64,000 nt of DNA, from contig JASAND010026343.1 of NCBI GenBank assembly GCA_030248195.1, forward strand, positions 1 to 64,000, given 5' to 3'. Positions 9,202 through 20,558 of this stretch are shown piece by piece. The translations under genes were made by a program, and so were the position numbers. This DNA is from Trissonchulus latispiculum (lineage: Eukaryota > Nematoda > Enoplea > Enoplida > Ironidae). Position 1 is the stretch's first letter; each line of letters opens with the position of its first letter. The notes below the pieces were generated by a model, which worked only from the letters and a program-made list of their open reading frames with translations, did no database searches and was not told the DNA's origin.

Positions 9202-11640
9202 ATGCAGCTGTTGTTTGCTTATTCCGTTTTCCTGATATGTATTCTGCACTTGGCAAGATCTTCAGCCACACAGTTTTATGCCATATCAAGCAAAATCTCT
9301 ATTCCCTGTGCACCTCCCTTGCTGATGAGGAAAAGTAAGCAACTTGTGCTAATTAGGCTTATTTTACTTTGCGGAAAGTAGTATTTGTTTGACGGAATTC
9401 ACAAAAATTGACAAAATTAGAAGAGCATAAGTTTTGGATGTAGAGATGACAGAGATTCCCTATATAAACTTTATACTTTATGCATTTTAACATCCTTGTG
9501 TAATTTTCGTGCTACACATCTCAATTATCAGATTCAACTCTGCATTTCATTTGGATCAGAGCTGTGTTTATTAATATGACTATACCTCCTACGAACGAAA
9601 CCTATGGATATGCATGCTGTGACACCTATGAATGGATCAGGCCTCTTGGATGTGAGCTGGGAGTTAGAAGTTTTGACAACTCCAGGGACAAGCAAACGGA
9701 CTGGGAATTTGACTGGAGTGCACCCTATTCAACGCTTCCTCCCAGGGAGGTGACTGTAGTTGAGTGAGTGAGTTTGTTTGTGATATTTGCTTTTTGCTTT
9801 TTGCTAGTCATAATGTTAAGCAATCTTACAGGAACAGCGTATAGAGTAGCGAAACCGGTGTTTAAGAAGCTGAAGAAGTTTTAGAAAAGGTGAACATAAT
9901 GTAAGCACGACGAACTTTATAACCATAATTTTGATGAAAGTAAAAGCTAGCTTTGAATATTTTGGGTTGTATGCGTGCTGTGCTGTGCTGAGCTCAAGGC
10001 AGTAAGGCTGTGCACAGCTTTGTTAACTGAGCAAACACAAATGTAGATCATCTTGCGGTTGCCGCTGTGGGTGTTGCAAATACACTATATTCAGACACTG
10101 AGCTGACTGCTACACATTTGTATAAATGCCATTGCTACAACTACGTGTTACCATGTGTTAGTCACATAAAGGTGGACCTAATAACGAACAAGGTGAAGTC
10201 TACTGCTGGGGGGCTTGGAACCACCTCCGTGGGAAATCCGATGGACATGGGCCCCATCAAATGGAGATCCCCACAGGTGTCCCCTGGCATCCGTCTGGCC
10301 AACGGCGCTAATGGGTTCCTACTCCCGGGGCCATGACTAAAATTCTGAATTCTTAAATTATGCTGCCGAGCTGAATCTATCCTGGTCTTTCCGGATGTTT
10401 TGGCCTAGACGTGTGCTGGATTGAGGGTTGTTTGTTGTGCCGAATCAGCCATTCCTTAAACTATGCTGCTGAGCGGTTGGTCCCGGTTTCAATATCCTGG
10501 TCTTTCCGGATGTCCTGGTCACAACCTGCGAAGACGTGTGCTGGTTTGGCGATTCTCCACATTGCTGAAGACCATGCACGATGGGCCCGGAATAGGAAGA
10601 AGAAGAAGAAGTCTACTGCTGTGTGCAACCTAGCTGGGAAGCTTGTTAAAGAACCGTAAATTTACTTATTGTCAAGAGTAGAATGCGGAGTCCCAGATGG
10701 AATGTATCCTTCGTGAAGACCTTCATGATGTTCCGTCCACTTCATGCGAGGGACTTTTGGTGCAAACCAGTTATTTACTTAAAATGAGCACACATACGGG
10801 TTTGTTTCTGATCCCATTCACTGGGCTAAAGGTTTAGAACGTCAAAAGACGTTTTCTTCCTCAAAAGCACGAGAAGTTAAGAACCCTTTGATGAAAATGA
10901 TTTAGTATCTCTTTCAGCTATGACGCAATGATATCTTGTTCGTTGTTAACGAAACAAATTGAGGTTCTGCTGTCACCTTGTAGTGATTTGTACAATTATC
11001 CATAGGTTACTTAGTCGTAGTCTTTGGTTTGTGTATAACTAGAACGTACAATTTGTGAAGTGAGCCACCTCTTCTCTGCGCGGTAGCTTGAGGTTGGATG
11101 GGTGAGTACAGCCCAAACTCAGAACGTTGTTGGCTACTATGTTTCTGCCTTTCGACCAAAATTGAAACAATAAAATCAAAGAAGCTGGTGTTTGTTTAAG
11201 CCACTAATTTAAAAAGCTTACGACCTAAGTAATACGTTGCTGTGGTCACACAGTATAATTTTTTAAATACTTGCCGTATGAATTGACTAATCAACTTAAG
11301 CTTTCTTAAATTTAGCTGGAATATAGGCGGAACAAAGACGGTAGAAACGATCAAAGAAATCAAGGATGCTGTCATACACAAGATTGAATTTGGCGAAAAG
11401 GCTAAGTGGAAAAAGTATTCGGCCGATTTGGAAAGTTTACTTTTCATTGAATCATATGACAGGGATCGCTGGTATGACAAAAATGAATGGTATGGCGAGG
11501 TAGAAATTAAATTTGGAAGAGCAAGTAGAGCCGGTACGCAAAAGGGGAACATTTACATACGCAGTCCAGTTTGGAAGGACGATTACCGTTGCACGGCAAT
11601 TACCAACCTGCAATTTCGGTGTGGACCCACATTCTCATAG
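9202..11640 (+). CDS. Gene A: secreted six-cysteine family protein, complete (229 aa)
   Basis: There are three exons: 9202-9334, 9532-9763 and 11316-11640, with GT-AG introns in phases 1 and 2; together they give 690 nt including the stop. Exon 1 encodes a signal peptide (hydrophobic residues about 3-17) followed by Gln-Phe-Tyr-Ala-Ile-Ser and a Cys-Ala-Pro-Pro motif. Exon 2 encodes the N-terminal domain, with Phe-Ile-Trp-Ile-Arg-Ala-Val-Phe, N-glycosylation-type Asn sites, a Cys-Cys pair and Gly-Cys-x-Leu-Gly-Val. Exon 3 encodes a beta-rich domain with Ile-His-Lys-Ile-Glu-Phe-Gly, a Gly-Asn-Ile-Tyr-Ile-Arg core and two terminal cysteines, ending in a Phe-Arg-Cys-Gly tail. Six cysteines in the mature part fit three disulfides. 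I recognise no known family. It heads a same-strand array with loci B-E and is the most diverged intact member. Confidence 0.85.
10195..10621 (+). mobile_element. Retroposed element with (GAA)n tail and 14-bp target duplication, in gene A intron 2
   Basis: GAAGTCTACTGCTG occurs at 10195-10208 and again at 10608-10621. The ~400-bp insert between has a G+C-rich start (GGGGCTTGGAACCACC) and an internal duplication (CCTGGTCTTTCCGGATGT at about 10380 and 10497, then GACGTGTGCTGG twice). It ends in a (GAA)n tail abutting the second target copy. This is the signature of target-primed reverse transcription. It is too short to encode its own enzyme, so it is a SINE-like element or a 5'-truncated LINE tail. 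Confidence 0.75.
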
Positions 11641-11837
11641 CAGAAATTTACTTTGTTTTAGCATAGCTATATAAACGTGATGTTACATTTGTCATTGACT
11701 GTGCACAGGTAGTACATTAAAGTATTGAAAATTTTTGAAACAAAAGGTTTATAAGTTTTGTTTCTGCTTACGTGGGTTCACGTGGTGAAAGTCATGTACA
11801 TTGGTACACGAATTCCGACAAAGCTTGATGAGACTGT

Positions 11838-11908
11838 GCCTCCATAGCTCAGTCAGCAGGGCATTTGCCTGTTGCGCAAAAGTCGTGGATTCGAGTCCCA
11901 CCGGAGGT
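11838..11908 (+). tRNA. tRNA-like sequence, anticodon GTT position (Asn-like), probably a SINE head
   Basis: Cloverleaf-compatible 71 nt. The acceptor GCCTCC pairs with GGAGGT, the D arm starts TAGCTCAGTCAGCAGG (A box), the anticodon stem TTTGC/GCAAA closes loop CTGTTGC, and the T arm contains GATTCGAGTCC (B box). The acceptor seventh pair is mismatched. Following bases contain a T run (CCGAATTTTTCAGACC). The imperfect acceptor and atypical anticodon loop favour a tRNA-derived repeat or pseudogene over a working tRNA. Confidence 0.55.
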
Positions 11909-11919
11909 CCGAATTTTTC

Positions 11920-12669
11920 AGACCTTCGGTGGTACATGAGTTTCTTTTTCTTTCTCATTTATAAGCAGACTGAATGTGGTAGAACTTGATGAGAGACATT
12001 AACTATTCCACTACTTTGGTACACTGCTAATTGCAGCCACTTACGTAAAGTTGTAGAAATAATAAAGGTTGACTTGGAGTCAAAAAATGAATAGCTGGAG
12101 ACAAAGGTTAATCGCAGGAGCAAATAACAGTAATAAACTATAGCAGTTAGCAACAGCAGCTAGCAGCAACAAAGCTAGAAAATAAACGTTTTGTAAATAA
12201 ACTTAGTTTTAGAACATGTAAAATCTAATATAGTAGTATATATCAAGCTACAGGTAGCATTACAATGCTTTAAAACTTAACAAAGTTTAGCAGGAAGATA
12301 CAATGATGTGGAAGATTGTAGTTGCTGTGCTATAAATAACTATGAATTGCTTGTGCAGCCTTCAAATTACCTAATAAACGTACAATCTACTTTAAACTAT
12401 TTATGCTTTCCAGCAGATTCTTTTCAGCGTAAAACTTTCAACGAAAGCTGCGAAGTAAGCCAATTAGCAGCAATGGATTTTGTCATGCTCTGTTTATTTC
12501 CAATCCAGTATTTAAGATTTGGCACCCATAACTTAGTCAAGATTCTTACAAACCTCCTCGCGAAAGTAAATGAGGCGTTTAATTACTTATCATGCAGACT
12601 TCATCTAAGAGGTAACAAGCATTAGTTGCAAGCACTTTTGGTACCCTTACTTGGGGGGCAGCGGTCGCA
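11920..12669. other. Spacer between gene A and the channel gene
   Basis: It contains repetitive TAGCAGCAACAGCTAGC-like stretches near 12110-12170 and a 105-codon ORF (12308-12625) with no recognisable features. I see no supported gene. Confidence 0.4.
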
Positions 12670-13881
12670 ATGTCTAACTCCACTAGTGAACTCATTGATA
12701 AGCTGAAAAAGTTTGCTTCTCAGACAACGATTCATGGTATCAGTGACTGTATTATGACATCAAAGCAATGGATTCGATTTGCCTGGGCATGCTTTTTTCT
12801 TCTGTCCATTTGTGTGATGTGCAAACAAATTGTGGAAGCTACTGAAGGATTTGTGAAGAAGCCAACCGGATATCAGTCCGAAAGAAAGTTTCTGACTCAA
12901 TTTCCTAACATTAGCTTTTGTTCAAAGGATTGGTTTGATATTTCAAAATTGGAAAGCATAGGACTGCAAAGCGTTCATGCTGACTATATTCATAATATCT
13001 TACAGGACACACCAAAGCCATCTTTGACCGTTGATGTCAGACTGTCGTTTTTCACCAATGCGGAGGGAACACGATACACTACATTCTCCCAACTATTCCA
13101 ACAAATTGCAAAACATCCAATGGACGTTTTCAAGCATGATGACTTGACTGGTTCTCCAGCCAATATTGAGTCAATAGAAACGTATTTCAATGATAAGGGA
13201 GTTTGCTATAGATTGATCAGTCCTCTCTATGAGAACGCAACAATTAGCATGCCACCAGAGGAAAAAATGGGTGAGAAAATTTTCCCGGTTCCAGAATCGC
13301 CCGGAAAAATTGCAATCATCGTAGGGGACGACTACCAGGCCTTCTCTCCAATTGCCATTCAACCGCGAACTACCACCCTTGTTGAGGTTGACATGCAACA
13401 CCTAACATTGCTGAACAAGCCAACTGCACCCTGCGTGAATGAACCGTACCAGTTACGACGTAACTGTTACGACAAGACACGTCTTCTAATGTCTTCGTGC
13501 ATGGCAGAGTGTGTCAGTCTAAATTTGAGCATGCCCATAAATACCTCAAACATATGCGACGGGCTTCAACCAGAAATACAGTCTAATAAGGATAAATGCA
13601 AAACTCTGGCAGGCCGGATGGCAGACGACTGCGTGCCATACTGTGAGTCGTTTGAATTTCAACGAAATATTGAAATTCGAACGCAATCAGACAATAGAAA
13701 ACGCCCAAATGGTCAAGTAATAATCACCTTGGCACGACATCATCGATACGTGCGATGCGATCAGGAATACTATATCTACACCACGAGTGGTTTCTTCAGC
13801 GGTCTCGGCGGCATTATTTCACTGTTTACTGGCGCCTCGGTTTTGTCCCTATTTCAGCTAGTTATCTTCTGGTCATACTAA
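12670..13881 (+). CDS. DEG/ENaC (amiloride-sensitive) cation channel subunit, intronless, 403 aa
   Basis: One uninterrupted exon encodes the whole channel. The cytoplasmic N-terminus carries the family His-Gly gating motif (His22-Gly23, preceded by the typical Phe-Ala/Ser block). TM1 is about 34-54. The post-TM1 signature Phe-Pro-x-Ile-Ser-Phe-Cys is at 78-84. A large Cys-rich ectodomain follows, with conserved cysteines spread over about residues 250-360. The pre-TM2 and TM2 segment 375-403 contains Gly-Ala-Ser (388-390), matching the G-x-S selectivity filter. Members conduct Na+ as trimers at the plasma membrane, gated by peptides, acid or force. The protein is short (family about 450-650) because the ectodomain is compact and there is almost no tail after TM2. 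Lack of introns beside intron-bearing neighbours suggests retroposition or intron loss. No poly(A) tract remains. Confidence 0.9.
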   Translation: MSNSTSELIDKLKKFASQTTIHGISDCIMTSKQWIRFAWACFFLLSICVMCKQIVEATEGFVKKPTGYQSERKFLTQFPNISFCSKDWFDISKLESIGLQSVHADYIHNILQDTPKPSLTVDVRLSFFTNAEGTRYTTFSQLFQQIAKHPMDVFKHDDLTGSPANIESIETYFNDKGVCYRLISPLYENATISMPPEEKMGEKIFPVPESPGKIAIIVGDDYQAFSPIAIQPRTTTLVEVDMQHLTLLNKPTAPCVNEPYQLRRNCYDKTRLLMSSCMAECVSLNLSMPINTSNICDGLQPEIQSNKDKCKTLAGRMADDCVPYCESFEFQRNIEIRTQSDNRKRPNGQVIITLARHHRYVRCDQEYYIYTTSGFFSGLGGIISLFTGASVLSLFQLVIFWSY

Positions 13882-14590
13882 TTAAAAGCAATCCGTGCGA
13901 AGTACATGGCATTGGCTTGACTGTAACTTATATTTACTTGGACTAACGAATTATATTTCTAACTGACGTGAACATGTTCGTTTCCCGCTCGATATGGTGT
14001 AGCTGGTTTGAAAATAAATATGGCAATTGTTGAAATAATAGGAAAACTAAATGAAAGGCTTCATAAATGTTAGACTCAGAAAACAGGAAGATTATTTGGA
14101 TGTACAAATTTTTAATTTCCAACAGTAATATTTTGTCTCGTTTCTGAGAAGATATGTACTTATATTGTACTGATGTATGAGCGAAGTTTTTCCAGCAGCC
14201 AAAAACCCATTTTGTATCAAAGGGAGCCCTCTCCCCTACAGCTTCGACAGCACATTTTATACGTACTATCGAGAGTAAGCAACCCGTATACAAGTCTATT
14301 GAGTGACACATTTTTGGCGATTGTTAAACGTGGAAAATGCGAAAAACGATGCTTTCTGAAAAATAAAAACATGACACTTCCGCGCACGATTGCTAAAACT
14401 AGAGAAATGCCTTGTACATGCTATGTGTTCATTTTGCTGAAAAGTTGTATATCGAAAAGTCGGGGTCGCAGACCACAAATCTAAAGTCCGTTTTTCGATT
14501 CAGTTTTCCTTTAGCTCCGTATGAGCTGAACTTGTAAGCTGAAGATGTAAGCCATCAAGAGTCCACGATTATCTTCTATTTATTAGAAGA
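13882..14590. other. Spacer, nothing recognised
   Basis: No supported gene. The only repeat seen is AGTCCGTTTTTCGATTCAGT near 14487, which recurs at about 44078. Confidence 0.45.
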
Positions 14591-14597
14591 AGAGTAA

Positions 14598-15105
14598 GCC
14601 ACTAGAGGGCTCCTCTTCTTGGCATTGTGTAACGGTGCTCCGACCACAATAAGAGAATGTTCCCCCGTTTGGGGGGTTGACAGATATACCCCCCTCCGTT
14701 TGGTGAGGGGGGTAGCAGAAAGTGGTCACCATTTGGAGGGGGGGAGGTCGCTGAAAGAGGTCCCCGTTTGGGGGGGAGGGGTCGCTCAAGCAGGCTAAGT
14801 TTGGCTCATTCTGATTTGCTGTTGGCGACCCACCCCCACAACGGGGACCATTTTTTGTGACCCTCCCATACGGGGACCACTTTTTATGACCCCAACATAC
14901 GGGGACTTTATTGGAAAAAATCTGTAACTACCGTAATCCTTTGCTGGACCCGACTCCCCCAAACTGAGGGGGATTTCGCAAAGTGAGTGACTGTTGGCTA
15001 CCCCCCCCACACACAACGGGGACTTATTTTCGGCCAAACGGGAGAACATTCGCGTATTGTGGGCGGAGCACCGTTACGCAATGCCAAGAAGAGGAGTCCT
15101 CTAAT
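14598..15105. mobile_element. Miniature inverted-repeat element (~510 bp) with ~80-bp terminal repeats
   Basis: The left arm (14598-14680; CTCCTCTTCTTGGCATTG, GTAACGGTGCTCCG, CCCACAATA-like, GAATGTTC) is the inverse of the right arm (15030-15105) with few mismatches. The interior holds G-run repeats (CCCCGTTTGGGGGG and its variants) on the left half and their inverse (ACGGGGACCA) on the right half, so the whole element could fold into one long hairpin. No coding capacity. The flanks are too ambiguous to call a target duplication. Confidence 0.75.
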
Positions 15106-15109
15106 GGCT

Positions 15110-16300
15110 CGTAATTTTGCTAATAATCGCTATTTTTACTGAGCATAGTCGGACGTAGCAAATTGAACCAGTATTACCTGCGGAGTTTGACTGTTGGAGA
15201 GCGAGAGAGAGAGCGGAAAAAGGACGGAATTGAATTACGGGAATTAAATACTGCAAATCAGCAATTTAGAAACAAAAGTAAGTTAGACGCAAATATTGGA
15301 CTAAGGCAGACACAAACACAGGTTGACTGCAAGTTGACTGGCTGGCAGAGCAGAGCGCTCAGTTTAAATATAGTTTACAGAACATTAATAATGTACTAGG
15401 GGGTCTGCCATGAAACCTTGAAGTTAGAACTTTCTCACAATAAGAGTTCTTTAGTTTTGCAACAAGTTACATGCATAAAAACGGACATTAAAGTTTCAGT
15501 AACTTAGCATGCAGCCGGGACCTGTGAACACTCCTTACGCCTTGAACCTTGCTAATTAATCGAGCAGCGGTAGGTAGGTTTGGAACAGTTTTAAAATTTA
15601 CAAAAACTAATTATTCACAGTTGACAGCTGTGACACATGGAGAAAGAATATTATGTAACTAAAGGTCCAAAAACTGCATAACAGGGTAACATCAACCCCG
15701 CTGCCTTGTTTCTAAAGAAAATTTGAATTAAACATTTCTACATAGTAAAACGATACACTGTGGATAGTTACTAAATTTATTTTCTGATTATTAAATAGCC
15801 ACTTTGTTTCTCCTTTTCTTTGATGCCTCGAATTGTTATCGGTTTAAAGTTCAGTCAGCTGCAACGAAACTGTTTAAAAATATTGTGCAACCTTTGGGAA
15901 AAATTCATTCTTAGACATAACTTGGAGCACATATTTATATTTTTTCCCTACATAAGAATTACGATTGCGCTCATGCATCAGTGTAGGTGGGTCCACTCAC
16001 TGATGATTTCACATTGTTGGAGGTTTGAAATGTGTACTCTGCATTCTGATCGCCTCATTAAATTTTATATTGGTTGAAGATTTAAAGAAAAACTAATTTC
16101 AAATGCAAAATGCATGTTTAAAGCATTGCTTAAAATATTTGTCTTTGATTTCCCTCCAGTTTAGCCAACTTTCAAAGCTTATACCATCAGAAGTTTTTAA
16201 CGTGACTGTTGTGCTTGCCAAATCTACAACCTTGAATCTCTATCTATCTTGAAATTACCTACATTTTTTGCAGTTTTTGCACCCTACCATTATTTTCTTT
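15110..16300. other. Spacer upstream of locus B; no exon 1 found
   Basis: I searched for a signal-peptide exon resembling those of A, C and D (Gln-Phe-Tyr-x-Ile-Ser ... Ile-Pro-Cys-Ala-Pro-Pro followed by GTAAGC) and found none here or back to 11.64 kb. Confidence 0.45.
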
Positions 16301-16303
16301 TAG

Positions 16304-17386
16304 ACACTTCTCTTTACTTTATTTGGATAAGGGCTGTCTTTGTTAATGTGACAGAACGATCTTCGAATCGAACATACCAATACTGGTGCTGTGACAGCCC
16401 TGATGCCAAGCCCCCAGGTTGCGAACTTGGAGTAACAGTTTCGGACCAATCAAACTCGGAAGCAGCGTGGCAGTTCGATTGGGCTGACAAGGAGAAGGTT
16501 TTTACACGTCCGCCCACACTAGTAACAATAAATGTGTAAGTATCAAATCCTCTTAATGAGTATTACAGCAGCATAGTTTACATACCATTGACCGTGAAAT
16601 GAATCTCTACAAACGACTCATGGTGCAAAGCACAGGTTGTAGGACGGGGTAGCGGTGTCAAAGAAATTGAAAAGTTTGCCTGCCCATTCTTGGCGCAAAA
16701 TGCTTCGGATTCTGGACATAGATACACACCACAGACTTAGCAAGCATATCCCTTAAACTCAATTATCAACCTAAAATGGTGAAATTTCGCACATTTTTGC
16801 TAGGAATTAAGATTTAAGTTAATTAAGTAGCAAGTAGTAACTTAACTTAATTAAGAGTCATAAATTTCAATTAAAAGCTTGCACTGTTGCGATGATATGC
16901 AATGTATTATAAGAATCATTTTTACTGACCCCCTCCTTCACCAAGAACATTCCCATTTGTCAGAGGACAGAACACAGAGCAATACTAAGAAGTCCTCCAA
17001 TGTATGTATCTTCTTTTCTACAATAGTGCACTTGTGTTCCTATAAATTAGATATATTTTAATACAGACCTGACAGGAAGGGGCGGCTGTACCCTGTGGAT
17101 GCCAACTTGACTTCAATAGTGTACGTACACACGATTGAATTTGGTTCAGATGCCTCTTGAAAAAAGTTCCAGCTTAAAAACCCCCCATTTTGGTTTTTGA
17201 AACGCAAGAAAAGACAGGACATTTTTTTCCCCCCCCTCGTGAATACTAAGGAAGCGTTAACGTGAAATTTCCTTCGTCCTCTGGTAAGAAGAAGGGGGCT
17301 CCCACCCCTTTAAAAAACACCCCATGGGGAAAAACAACTATGCCTGTATTGGGGTGGCTAGCTTGGACTTTGGGGTCGGAAAGTAA
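16304..17386 (+). pseudogene. Locus B: family gene lacking exon 1, with corrupted exon 3
   Basis: Exon 2 (16304-16535, 232 nt) is intact, with an AG acceptor, a GTAAGT donor and the same phases as A, C and D. It encodes the Phe-Ile-Trp-Ile-Arg-Ala-Val-Phe-Val-Asn-Val-Thr domain with the Cys-Cys pair and Gly-Cys-Glu-Leu-Gly-Val. Exon 3 begins at 17067 in frame and reads normally through Ile-Glu-Phe-Gly-Ser-Asp, then meets TGA at about 17158. From there the sequence stays alignable to exon 3 of D until about 17386, but with bases replaced by homopolymer runs of C, T, A and G. That pattern looks more like poor-quality sequence than ordinary decay. No exon 1 was found upstream. The locus is either a pseudogene or a damaged assembly of a real gene. 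Confidence 0.7.
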
Positions 17387-17895
17387 AACTAAGAAACACA
17401 AAAAAAAAATATCAATTTTATTTTTCTCTCGTTATTAAACAACATGATAAATTTATGTTGTAAGAAGAGAGAAAGGAGAGAGAAAGCAATGAGAAAAAAA
17501 AAAAAAAAAAAAAAAAACAGAAAGTAGGTATATTATCAAGCAAAAAAACTCCATTTCACTTAGGGTTTGTCGTCTCAAAATCAAAACAAAAAAAAGGCAT
17601 TTTCAACTCAACCCCCAACACACACAACGCCGAGCGCGCAAAAAAATTTGCTTTTTCTATGCACCAAAACAAAAATTTTTTTTTTACTATAATAAGAAAA
17701 AAAAAATAGTACTTAAAAATATAACACTATTTCTGCCAATGGGAAAAGCGGAAAGGGGGAAATCATTCACCCCTAAAAGGAGGAAAAAGAAGAACAAAAG
17801 GTAATGAAGTGGGTAAGATCGGGGTTCCAAATTCCGTAACAGTCTATCACGACTGACTCTGGGTATCAACCACTTCGAGTACACGGAAGGTCGAC
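17387..17895. other. Homopolymer-rich, probably low-quality sequence
   Basis: Runs such as a stretch of more than twenty A (about 17492-17517), repeated A9-A11, T9 and C5-C8 crowd this segment. It joins the corrupted locus B exon 3 to the hairpin tract. I regard it as an assembly junction to be verified. Confidence 0.5.
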
Positions 17896-19164
17896 TCGTT
17901 TATCGGTGAGGATAAACTTAGGCACAGGATCTTCGGAAGGTGATTTGTCCAGAACCAAAGATTCCTTGCGGTCAACCTGGATGGGGTCTAGGTGTGAGTT
18001 CGTTTGATGAGGATAGGGATCCAAGGGATATTCGCAGCAAGCGGGGTCGACACTTGCTGTTTCTGGATGGTTGAATCAGGTCTGTATCAAAGAACACTGA
18101 TTGAGAATCTTGATTGTCAAATCAAGATTCTGGCACGATGATGGCGATGTCTTTGTCGGGACCAAGGGTTCAATTTAAACACTTACTTGCGCAGGGGCTA
18201 TGAATCCAAATCTTGATCTGATCCTTATGTCCTAGTCGGTGGATTCAATACTGGGACACAACAGTTTAATAAAGATAGCTATAGTGGTATTAACAATAAT
18301 AATAATGACAGTAAACAATGAATAGGATTATTATAGTGCGTACAGGGGATGAAACAGGTTACAAATCACAAACTATATGCTATATAAACAATTAGACAAA
18401 CAGCAGTGGTTTGCCAGAGTTGCCAGTATCTGATTTACCCAGATTATTAATGGTTATTAGGGACAAGGTTCCGATAGCTAAACTCAACTCTACTATATTC
18501 CTCTTCCTTTCCTTTCTTGACTAACTTAACTAACAAGGGTTTAGCCTATTACTAAACTCTATCGTGCAGTCCCTATATGCTTGTGTTCGTGTGGTTAAAT
18601 TATAACTCTTCTTCCGTCCTCCTTACTAAAGGACAATACAATTATCAGTAAAGCAAGCTACTAAACAATTTAAATTAACTAGATTAAATGGGTTAGTAGT
18701 ACACAGTTCCGGTCTTTGGGTGAGCCCGAAATGCTAGTAACAATAGCACTTTCGGATGCTATACGGTTGCCAAGGGGTCAAACACAAGGGGGGTCCGGTT
18801 GGGGAGATTCCTGGTCCGTTTATGGGGTTAGTACAGGTTAAGTTTAATTTAATCTCTTCGTTAAATTCTCTACTTCCGAATGAATGGGATAACCACTGAA
18901 TTAGTTAGACCCAAGGACAGGGGGTAACAACCCCTTCAATGAGACGGATGATTAGTTCGAAAATGTTCATCTTTTTAGGTTGAAAGAAATAGAGTCACTT
19001 TAGAATAGATGAGAACAAGGTTAGACTTTCGTTGTTAGGTTTTAGGTCCCACTGTAGATCCTGGTGCTATATCTGTGATTGTCTCTGCCGTAATCGTTCC
19101 CCAAATAGTCTGAACTGGTTCTCAAAGTACCTTAGCAAAGCTGATTCCGACTCAAAATGACTGT

Positions 19165-19210
<46 letters not shown>

Positions 19211-19316
19211 ATATCCGTATTCTTCGACTGAGCTGATCACTAATCAATTACTGTAAGCACTGAGACTCCGATGACTGACAATCTGACTTCGATCCTGGCA
19301 GGACAGGTGAGAGCTC

Positions 19317-19378
19317 CGCACCTGAATCAAATGGGTTAAAACCCATTAATACAAGTTATAGGTGCGGGATTCGAACCC
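19317..19378 (-). repeat. Nested hairpin with a B-box-like tRNA fragment
   Basis: CCGCACCT (19317-19324) pairs with AGGTGCGG (19360-19367) around an inner hairpin AATGGGTT/AACCCATT (19330-19347). On the minus strand GGGTTCGAATCCCGCACC (about 19361-19378) matches the T arm/B box of a tRNA, but I see no A box or full cloverleaf. Confidence 0.5.
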
Positions 19379-19745
19379 AGCAACCATTACTCACATTTTG
19401 GCTTTCTGAACTTGAGATAAACTCGTACAAATTGAAATTGTTGTGAAAGTTTGCGATTCAAGCGGATTAACACAAGTTCTGACGATTTGAGTAAGAACAC
19501 GTTATTTAAAATTGGTTTTAAGTAAAACGTTAGTTTTCAAGACAATTTCTTGTGTTCTTGTGCAAGAAATTGTGCCTTCGATGTGAAACTGTGATTTCAA
19601 CTTGATTTCTCTTTGTACAGTCTGCTTCTGTACAATTAAAACCTATTACTCGGGTTTGATATACTTTTGGGGTCCTTTAACAGCAGATAAGTACCCATTT
19701 ATTCGGCTAACACAAGAAACATTAAGTTGGTTAAGATGATCAAGT

Positions 19746-20095
19746 TCAGGACCTTTTGTTTTCCGGGTCCTAGCAAGGAAGGTAACAACTTCCTATCTTT
19801 GATAAGTGTTACTTAATTAGAAAGCGGTTTGCACGTGAGTTTGACGAGAACACAATACTTGAAAGTAAAACTTTTAGTTTCGCGAGTTCGAGTAAGGAAG
19901 GTAACAACTTCCTGTTCTTAACAAATATTAACAAGTTAGAAGAGAGTTAACGTACAATTTTAATGAAAATGTCATAATTTAGCGTAGAACCTCTGTTCTT
20001 TACTGGGTTCTACCAAGGGAAGGTAACAACTCCCTATTTTATGAGTATTAAACGTTGAAGACTAGATAAATTCACAAAACTGGTGGTTTTAGTCT
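19746..20095. repeat. Three ~118-bp tandem units, each with a GTAACAA-loop hairpin
   Basis: The units start near 19746, 19863 and 19981. Each contains a hairpin with loop GTAACAA: AGGAAG/CTTCCT at 19776-19794, AGGAAG/CTTCCT at 19895-19913, and AGGGAAG/CTCCCT at 20016-20035. Units 1 and 3 also have a preceding hairpin, AGGACC/GGTCCT (19748-19753/19766-19771) versus AGAACC/GGTTCT (within 19984-20013), a compensatory G-C to A-T change. The same loop with other stems occurs at 18733-18747 and 18919-18935; a near match (TAACAA) is at 23893-23909. Confidence 0.75.
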
Positions 20096-20558
20096 TTATT
20101 AGAAGATGGTTCTGATGTCCTATCCATAATACTTACGTAACTAACGGTTGGTTTGCTTATTTCAGGTACATTATCAATTATTGCCTAATACTAGATAAAA
20201 TTGTCAGAATATTAAAACCCGTTATTGTCATTTGTGAATAACTAGCATGGATAACTTAGTATCGAACATAAATGAGCAAGGTTGGTTTTTCAACCTTGCT
20301 AACCTTTACATAACGGGGTTTGATTAATTTTGCCTTTGAACGTGAACACCGACATGAAATGGTGTTAGGCCGCGGTTGCGGTCATTATTAGGAGCAAAAC
20401 ATACATCAGATATGGCTTACTTAACTAAAAATGGCAATAACAGTATGTTCTGACTTTAGAAACAAAGATACAGCAAATGCAACTAGGAACTACGTTAACT
20501 AGAGCTTAATTTATAATTTGACAACGAGACCGATTCCTTTGATAGATTCCTGTTCTTG

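Noticed and set aside
17492..17517. Poly(A) tail marking a retroposed copy of locus B
   Set aside because: The locus retains its introns, and the whole neighbourhood is homopolymer-rich, so a sequence-quality problem explains the A run better.
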